Positions 58,936-64,000 of a stretch of 64,000 nucleotides of DNA are shown piece after piece; the stretch's first letter is position 1, and the number at the start of each line of letters is the position of its first letter. This DNA is from Sulfitobacter faviae (lineage in GTDB: Bacteria > Pseudomonadota > Alphaproteobacteria > Rhodobacterales > Rhodobacteraceae), in assembly GCF_029870955.1 (NCBI RefSeq), contig NZ_PGFQ01000001.1, forward strand, positions 1 to 64,000, read 5' to 3'. The notes under the pieces were generated by a model, which was not told the DNA's origin, made no database searches, and saw only the letters and a list, made by a program, of their open reading frames with translations. The position numbers and the translations under genes are program-made.

Positions 58936-60141
58936 ATGTTCGGACTGGAAAAACGCGATACGCTTCTTTTGGGGGTCGTGATCGTTCTCACGCTCTTCGC
59001 CCCCTTCATCCTTAACCCCTTTCCGGCGGATTCGGGCCTAGCACAGTTCAACGCGGGCTACCCCGACCTGATGCAACGCTTTGTGATCTTTGGCATATTT
59101 GCCATCGGGTTCAACATCCTCTTCGGGCTGACCGGCTATCTCTCCTTTGGCCATGCGGCCTTCCTGGGGGTCGGTTCCTACTCTGCTGTCTGGATGTTCA
59201 AACTGCTCAGCTACAACGTCGTGCCCGCGCTGGTGCTGGCCGTCATCATGGCGGGGTTGTTCTCGGCACTGATCGGCTACATCAGCCTGCGGCGCTCGGG
59301 CATCTACTTTTCAATCCTGACGCTGGCCTTCGCTCAGATGTCCTTCAACCTCGCCTATTCGGTGCTGACGCCGATCACCAATGGTGAGACGGGGTTGCAG
59401 ATCTACACTTCCGATCCGCAGTACCTCCAAGCCGTCGACGCGCCTTCGTTCCCGAATCTCTTCGGCGCTGCGATGAACTCCTCGACGACGCTGTTCTTCG
59501 GTGGTTGGACCTTCACCTTCTCCGTCGGCTACTATTTCTGCGCGGTCTTCCTGATCCTCGCCTTCTATCTGGCGATCCGCATCTTCCGCTCGCCCTTCGG
59601 CATGATGCTGCGGGCGGTGAAATCTAACCAGCAGCGGATGAACTACACCGGGTTGAACACGCGGCCCTACACGCTGGCGGCCTTTGTCATCTCGGGCATG
59701 TATGCCGGGCTTGCGGGCGGTCTGCTGGCGGCGATGGACCCGCTGGCGGGGGCCGAGCGGATGCAATGGACCGCATCGGGCGAGGTGGTGCTAATGACGA
59801 TCCTTGGCGGCGCGGGCACATTGATCGGGCCGGTGCTGGGCGCAGGCTTCATCAAGTACTTCGAAAACATCTTTGCCAAGATCAACGACAACGTGTTGCA
59901 CGGCTGGTTCGCCTTCATGCCCGACGGGATCGAAGACGCGATGGTCGCGATCATCCACCCCTTCGTCGGCAAGGGCTGGCACCTGACGCTTGGCCTTCTG
60001 TTCATGCTGGTCGTGATCTTCCTGCCCGGTGGGCTGGTCGAGGGCGGGCAACGTCTGGGCCGGGTCTTCCGCCGCCGGGACAAGAACGCAGGCTCGGTCG
60101 AGGCCGACGCCGCCCAACAGCGCAGCGAAGCCGCGGAATAG
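58936..60141 (+). CDS. ABC transporter permease, LivM type
   Basis: 401 residues with about nine helices. Motifs are [40 protein letters not shown] and [20 protein letters not shown]. Second membrane subunit of the transporter. Intact frame; livG starts 11 bp downstream. Confidence 0.94.
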   Translation: MFGLEKRDTLLLGVVIVLTLFAPFILNPFPADSGLAQFNAGYPDLMQRFVIFGIFAIGFNILFGLTGYLSFGHAAFLGVGSYSAVWMFKLLSYNVVPALVLAVIMAGLFSALIGYISLRRSGIYFSILTLAFAQMSFNLAYSVLTPITNGETGLQIYTSDPQYLQAVDAPSFPNLFGAAMNSSTTLFFGGWTFTFSVGYYFCAVFLILAFYLAIRIFRSPFGMMLRAVKSNQQRMNYTGLNTRPYTLAAFVISGMYAGLAGGLLAAMDPLAGAERMQWTASGEVVLMTILGGAGTLIGPVLGAGFIKYFENIFAKINDNVLHGWFAFMPDGIEDAMVAIIHPFVGKGWHLTLGLLFMLVVIFLPGGLVEGGQRLGRVFRRRDKNAGSVEADAAQQRSEAAE

Positions 60142-60151
60142 GAGAGACATC

Positions 60152-60916
60152 ATGGCCATTCTCGAAGTCAAAAATGTCGGCAAGCGCTTTGGCGGGTTGC
60201 AGGCGCTGAGCGACGTGAACCTCAGCGTGGCGGAGAACTCCGTCCACGCGATCATCGGTCCCAATGGGGCAGGCAAATCCACCCTGCTGAACTGTCTGGT
60301 GGGCAAGCTCATCCCCGATACCGGCTCCGTCATGTTCGACGGGCAGTCGGTGCTGGGGCGCAAACCCTATGAGATCAACCAGATGGGCATTTCCCGCGTG
60401 TTCCAAACGCCCGAAATCTTTGGTGATCTGACGGTGATGGAAAACATGCTGATCCCCTGCCTTGCCAAACGCGACGGGGCATTTCAACTGAACGGCTGGT
60501 CGCGGGTCGTGGGCCAGCGCGACATGATCGACAAGGCCGAGGAAATGCTGCGCGACATGCGTATGATCGACAAACGGCACATGCCCGCGGCCTCCATGTC
60601 GCGCGGGGACAAACGGCGGTTGGAGATCGCCATGTGCCTTGCCCAAGACCCCCGTCTGCTGCTTTTGGACGAACCGACCGCCGGCATGGCGCGGGCCGAC
60701 ACCAACAACACCATCGACCTGCTCAAACAGATCAAGGATGAGCGCGACATCACCATCGCCATCATCGAACACGACATGCATGTCGTTTTTTCACTGGCCG
60801 AGCGGATCACCGTGCTGGCCCAAGGCACGCCGCTGGTCGAAGACACGCCCGACCGGATCAAGGGCCACCCCAAGGTGCGCGAAGCCTACCTTGGCGAAAG
60901 CCAAGACGCCGCCTGA
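60152..60916 (+). CDS. ABC transporter ATPase, LivG type
   Basis: 254 residues. Walker A is GPNGAGKSTLLNCLVG and Walker B is RLLLLDEPTAGMARADTNNT. The ABC signature is MSRGDKRRLEIAMCLAQDP, a variant of LSGGQ. First of the two motor subunits. Confidence 0.95.
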   Translation: MAILEVKNVGKRFGGLQALSDVNLSVAENSVHAIIGPNGAGKSTLLNCLVGKLIPDTGSVMFDGQSVLGRKPYEINQMGISRVFQTPEIFGDLTVMENMLIPCLAKRDGAFQLNGWSRVVGQRDMIDKAEEMLRDMRMIDKRHMPAASMSRGDKRRLEIAMCLAQDPRLLLLDEPTAGMARADTNNTIDLLKQIKDERDITIAIIEHDMHVVFSLAERITVLAQGTPLVEDTPDRIKGHPKVREAYLGESQDAA

Positions 60917-60949
60917 CCCCCTCCTATTGCCGCAGATCTAGGACAGCAT

Positions 60950-61702
60950 ATGACCACCAGCACGCTCGACAAAAACGCCAACCACGCCCAAACCGCCCCC
61001 GCCTTCCTCTCGGTCTGGGACATTCACGCCTATTACGGCGAAAGCTACATCGTGCAGGGGGTGAGCTTTAACGTCCATGAAGGGGAGATTCTCGCCCTGC
61101 TCGGCCGCAACGGGGCCGGCAAAACCTCGACCCTGCGGGCCATCGCGCGGGTGAGCGACCCAGAGTTGAAACGCGGCGAGGTCTGGCTTGACCATCAGCC
61201 GCTGCACAATATGGCCAGCCACCAAGCCTCTGCCGCGGGGCTGGCACTGGTGCCCGAAGACCGGCGCATCATTTCCGGCCTCACGGTCGAAGAGAACCTC
61301 AAACTCGCCCAGATCGCCCCGCCCATCGGCTGGTCGCTCGACCGGCTCTATGACCTCTTCCCGCGCCTGCGCGAGCGGCGCCATCAAGAGGGGGTGACCC
61401 TCTCGGGCGGGGAGCAGCAGATGCTCGCCATCGCACGCGCTTTGGCCCGGGACATCAAGGTGTTGCTGCTCGATGAACCCTATGAAGGGCTGGCGCCGGT
61501 GATCGTGGATGAGATCGAAAAGACGCTGGGGCTGATCAAGGCGCAGGGCATCACCACGATTCTGGTCGAACAAAACGCGGTGCGGGCGCTGAAACTGGCC
61601 GACCGGGCGGTGATCCTCGACACCGGCGGCGTGGTCTTTGACGGCACCGCCGCCGAGGTGCTCGACAATGCGGAACTGCGCGCAGAATACCTCGCGATCT
61701 GA
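60950..61702 (+). CDS. ABC transporter ATPase, LivF type
   Basis: 250 residues. Walker A GRNGAGKTSTLRAIARV, signature TLSGGEQQMLAIARALARDI and Walker B VLLLDEPYEGLAPVIVDEIE. Second motor subunit. A large stem-loop follows the stop at 61717. Confidence 0.95.
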   Translation: MTTSTLDKNANHAQTAPAFLSVWDIHAYYGESYIVQGVSFNVHEGEILALLGRNGAGKTSTLRAIARVSDPELKRGEVWLDHQPLHNMASHQASAAGLALVPEDRRIISGLTVEENLKLAQIAPPIGWSLDRLYDLFPRLRERRHQEGVTLSGGEQQMLAIARALARDIKVLLLDEPYEGLAPVIVDEIEKTLGLIKAQGITTILVEQNAVRALKLADRAVILDTGGVVFDGTAAEVLDNAELRAEYLAI

Positions 61703-61716
61703 CCTAAGGTCACTCA

Positions 61717-61765
61717 GGTCCGGCGCGCGCGGCTGAGGCCCAGCCTCATTCTCGCGCCCCGGACC
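61717..61765 (+). other. large stem-loop after the ABC transporter operon
   Basis: GGTCCGG and CCGGACC bracket an inner GAGGC-CCA-GCCTC hairpin with further pairing between. It starts 15 bp after the livF stop. No clear T-run follows, so it may protect the 3' end or work with Rho. Confidence 0.5.
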
Positions 61766-61899
61766 GCTTTGCGCGACAAAAAACCGATCCTACCCCCTAG
61801 ACAACAGTTGGCTTTTCATGGCTTTGCCCATGCCCTATAAGCGTGCCAATCAATCGCGCAGCGACGGGCCGCAGGCCTGCCGAAATCTTCGAGGATCCA

Positions 61900-62423
61900 A
61901 TGACAAACAAAACCCATGACGCTGACGTGGCCTTCATCAAGGCCCTCGCCGAGCTGCTGAATGAAAACGACCTGACCGAGCTTCAGGTGAAACGCGACTA
62001 TGCCGAGGATGACAGCCTGAACGTGCGCGTCAGCCGCAAGCCCCCGCAGCAGGTCATGGCCGCCCCCAGCAACAGTACCAAGCCGCCCCGGCGCCCGCCG
62101 CCGCCCCGGCGCCCGCCGCCGCCCCGGCGCCCGCCGCTGCCGCCCCCGCTGCTCCGGCCCCTGCTGCCGACGCCGATCCGGCTGATCACCCCGGCGCCGT
62201 GACCTCGCCCATGGTCGGCACCGTGTATCTTCAGGCCGAGCCGGGCGCGCCGGCGTTCATCTCCGTGGGGGCCTCGGTCTCCGAAGGTGACACGCTTCTG
62301 ATCGTCGAGGCGATGAAGACCATGAACCACATCCCCGCCCCCCGCGCCGGCACCGTCAAGCGCATCCTCGTCGGCGACGGCGATGCCGTGGAATTCGGCG
62401 CGCCGCTGGTGATCCTGGAATAA
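61900..62423 (+). CDS. accB: biotin carboxyl carrier protein of acetyl-CoA carboxylase (one frameshift)
   Basis: About 174 residues. N-terminal part [20 protein letters not shown], then a Pro/Ala linker encoded by an 18-bp tandem repeat. After a lost C near 62065 the biotinyl domain follows ([20 protein letters not shown]), with biotin on the Lys of [13 protein letters not shown]. It carries CO2 from AccC to the carboxyltransferase. Length 3n+2. Confidence 0.95.
62082..62135 (+). repeat. three 18-bp tandem repeats in the accB linker
   Basis: GCCGCCCCGGCGCCCGCC occurs three times in a row and encodes Ala-Ala-Pro-Ala-Pro-Ala units in the repaired frame. It lies just after the missing-base site. 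Confidence 0.85.
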
Positions 62424-62432
62424 GGGCCGGAC

Positions 62433-63785
62433 ATGTTCAGCAAAATCCTAGTCGCCAACCGGGGAGAGATCGCGCTGCGCGTCATCCGCGCGGCCCGCGA
62501 GATGGGCATCCAGACCGTCGCGGTGCATTCCACCGCCGACAGTGACGCGATGCACGTGCGCATGGCCGACGAATCCGTCTGCATCGGCCCGCCCTCCTCG
62601 ACCCAATCCTACCTCTCGATCCCCGCCATCATCGCGGCCTGCGAGATCACCGGCGCCGAGGCGATCCACCCCGGCTACGGCTTCCTGTCCGAGAACGCGA
62701 ATTTCGTGCAGGTGATCGAGGATCACGGGCTCACCTTCATCGGCCCCACCGCCGAGCATATCCGCGTCATGGGCGACAAGATCACCGCCAAGGACACGAT
62801 GAAAAAGCTCGGCGTGCCCTGCGTGCCCGGCTCCGACGGCGGCGTGACCTCGCTGGAAGACGCCAAGCGCATCGGTGAGGAAATCGGCTATCCGGTCATC
62901 ATCAAGGCGACCGCCGGTGGCGGCGGCAAGGGCATGAAAGTGGCCCAGACCGCAGCCGACATGGAGAAAGCCTTCCAGACCGCGCGGGCCGAGGGCAAGT
63001 CAAACTTCGGCAACGACGAAGTCTACATAGAGAAATACCTCACCACGCCGCGCCACATCGAAATTCAGGTCTTTGGCGACGGCAAGGGCAATGCCGTGCA
63101 TCTGGGCGAGCGGGACTGTTCGCTGCAGCGCCGCCACCAAAAGGTCTTCGAAGAGGCCCCCGGCCCGTCGATCACCGCCGAGGAACGCGCCCGCATCGGC
63201 AAGACCTGCGCCGACGCCGTGGCCAACATCAACTACATCGGTGCCGGCACGATCGAGTTCCTTTACGAGAACGGCGAGTTCTACTTCATCGAGATGAACA
63301 CCCGTCTGCAGGTGGAACACCCGGTGACCGAAGCGATCTTTGGCGTCGATCTGGTGCGCGAGCAGATTCGCGTGGCCGAAGGCCTGCCGATGTCCTTCAC
63401 GCAAGATGATTTGCAGATCAACGGCCATGCCATCGAGGTGCGCATCAACGCCGAGAAACTGCCGAATTTCGCGCCCTGCCCGGGCAAGATTACGCAGTAT
63501 CACGCCCCCGGCGGGCTTGGCGTGCGGATGGATTCGGCGCTGTATGACGGCTATTCGATCCCGCCCTTCTACGACAGTCTGATCGGCAAGCTCATCGTGC
63601 ATGGCCGCGACCGTCCCGAGGCGCTGGCCCGTCTGGGGCGCGCTCTGGGTGAGTTGATCGTGGACGGTGTCGATACCACCGTGCCACTCTTCCACGCCCT
63701 GCTGGCCGAAGAAGACATCCAATCGGGCGGCTACAACATCCACTGGCTTGAGCATTGGCTGGAAACCAACCTCGGCGACGGCTGA
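62433..63785 (+). CDS. accC: biotin carboxylase of acetyl-CoA carboxylase
   Basis: 450 residues. [20 protein letters not shown] starts the biotin-carboxylase N-domain. The ATP-grasp Gly loop is [19 protein letters not shown]; the active-site [18 protein letters not shown] and [20 protein letters not shown] follow. Carboxylates biotin on AccB using ATP and bicarbonate. It lies 9 bp after accB. Confidence 0.97.
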   Translation: MFSKILVANRGEIALRVIRAAREMGIQTVAVHSTADSDAMHVRMADESVCIGPPSSTQSYLSIPAIIAACEITGAEAIHPGYGFLSENANFVQVIEDHGLTFIGPTAEHIRVMGDKITAKDTMKKLGVPCVPGSDGGVTSLEDAKRIGEEIGYPVIIKATAGGGGKGMKVAQTAADMEKAFQTARAEGKSNFGNDEVYIEKYLTTPRHIEIQVFGDGKGNAVHLGERDCSLQRRHQKVFEEAPGPSITAEERARIGKTCADAVANINYIGAGTIEFLYENGEFYFIEMNTRLQVEHPVTEAIFGVDLVREQIRVAEGLPMSFTQDDLQINGHAIEVRINAEKLPNFAPCPGKITQYHAPGGLGVRMDSALYDGYSIPPFYDSLIGKLIVHGRDRPEALARLGRALGELIVDGVDTTVPLFHALLAEEDIQSGGYNIHWLEHWLETNLGDG

Positions 63786-63791
63786 CATGAC

Positions 63792-64000
63792 ATGTCGGAT
63801 CTGACGCCCGAGATCCTGCTCCACGGCTATTCCATCGGGATTTTCCCCATGGCGGAACACCGCGACGACCCGGAAATTTTCTGGGTCGATCCGCGGCGCC
63901 GTGGGGTGATGCCGCTCAATGGTTTCCACATCTCACGCTCTCTGGCCCGCGCCATTCGGCGCAGCCCCTTTCACCATACGATCAACCGTGATTTCCAAGC
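63792..64000 (+). CDS. aat: leucyl/phenylalanyl-tRNA-protein transferase (N-terminal part, runs off window)
   Basis: About 69 residues visible: [40 protein letters not shown] and [20 protein letters not shown]. These are the N-terminal hallmarks of Aat, which adds Leu or Phe to N-terminal Arg/Lys of proteins as a degradation signal. The start overlaps no other gene and lies 6 bp after accC. Confidence 0.95.
   Translation, partial: MSDLTPEILLHGYSIGIFPMAEHRDDPEIFWVDPRRRGVMPLNGFHISRSLARAIRRSPFHHTINRDFQ

Noticed and set aside
62082..62135. CRISPR-like array
   Set aside because: Direct 18-bp repeats without spacers, inside a protein linker; a coding tandem repeat.

Overview
The window looks like chromosomal DNA of a marine alphaproteobacterium of the Rhodobacteraceae (Roseobacter-type). 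The evidence is high G+C, a complete RcGTA-type gene transfer agent (GTA) cluster, the pdhA-pdhB-pdhC arrangement with a lipoyl domain on E1 beta, a GapR-type DUF2312 protein, and mainly alphaproteobacterial protein types. I saw no tRNA, rRNA, CRISPR array, insertion sequence or integrase.

Layout. 1-11.8 kb (minus): partial uvrA, an MFS transporter, a methyltransferase, lpd (E3), a DUF924 protein, a second MFS transporter, queA and a large AsmA/YhdP-like envelope protein. 11.9-15.2 kb (plus): Bcp peroxiredoxin, a DUF455 protein, an M23 peptidase and a bactofilin. 15.4-16.5 kb (minus): two cyclophilins. 16.6-22.2 kb (plus): pgk, an FtsB-like protein, pdhA, pdhB and pdhC. 22.3-23.1 kb (minus): cysE. 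23.2-37.2 kb (minus): the GTA cluster, read gp1 (small terminase) to gp15 (megatron). 37.4-42.9 kb (minus): mltG, fabF, a GNAT protein, acpP, fabG and fabD. 43.1-47.5 kb (plus): rpsF-rpsR-rplI, a small unknown protein, a lytic transglycosylase lipoprotein and a CpdB-like nucleotidase. 47.8-50.6 kb (minus): tig, a cation antiporter and gapR. 50.7-51.4 kb (plus): two small genes. 51.4-56.2 kb (minus): an SSS-STAC histidine kinase, a small membrane protein, a single-domain response regulator and a RamB/ScfR-type XRE regulator. 56.5-61.7 kb (plus): a five-gene branched-chain-amino-acid/amide-type ABC transporter. 61.9 kb to the end (plus): accB, accC and the start of aat.

Regulation that can be read from the DNA. 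A TTTA[CA]CGCTAAA core recurs upstream of lpd, the FtsB-like gene and pdhA, and probably co-regulates the unlinked parts of the pyruvate dehydrogenase complex. The GTA operon has a candidate promoter, then a strong intrinsic terminator before gp1, which suggests attenuation or antitermination. A palindrome lies between the divergent XRE regulator and ABC transporter. The acpP leader has an 11-bp inverted repeat that could form alternative structures.

Caution on quality. Many genes, including core ones (lpd, pdhA, fabD, accB), are broken by single-base frameshifts. Of 17 genes that appear to carry one break (or a short cluster), 15 have a start-to-stop length of 3n+2, as expected from one lost base, and several breaks sit in G/C runs. 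I read these as deletion-biased sequence errors, not decay, so the GTA should not be called defective on this evidence. Coordinates for such genes span the whole reconstructed gene.
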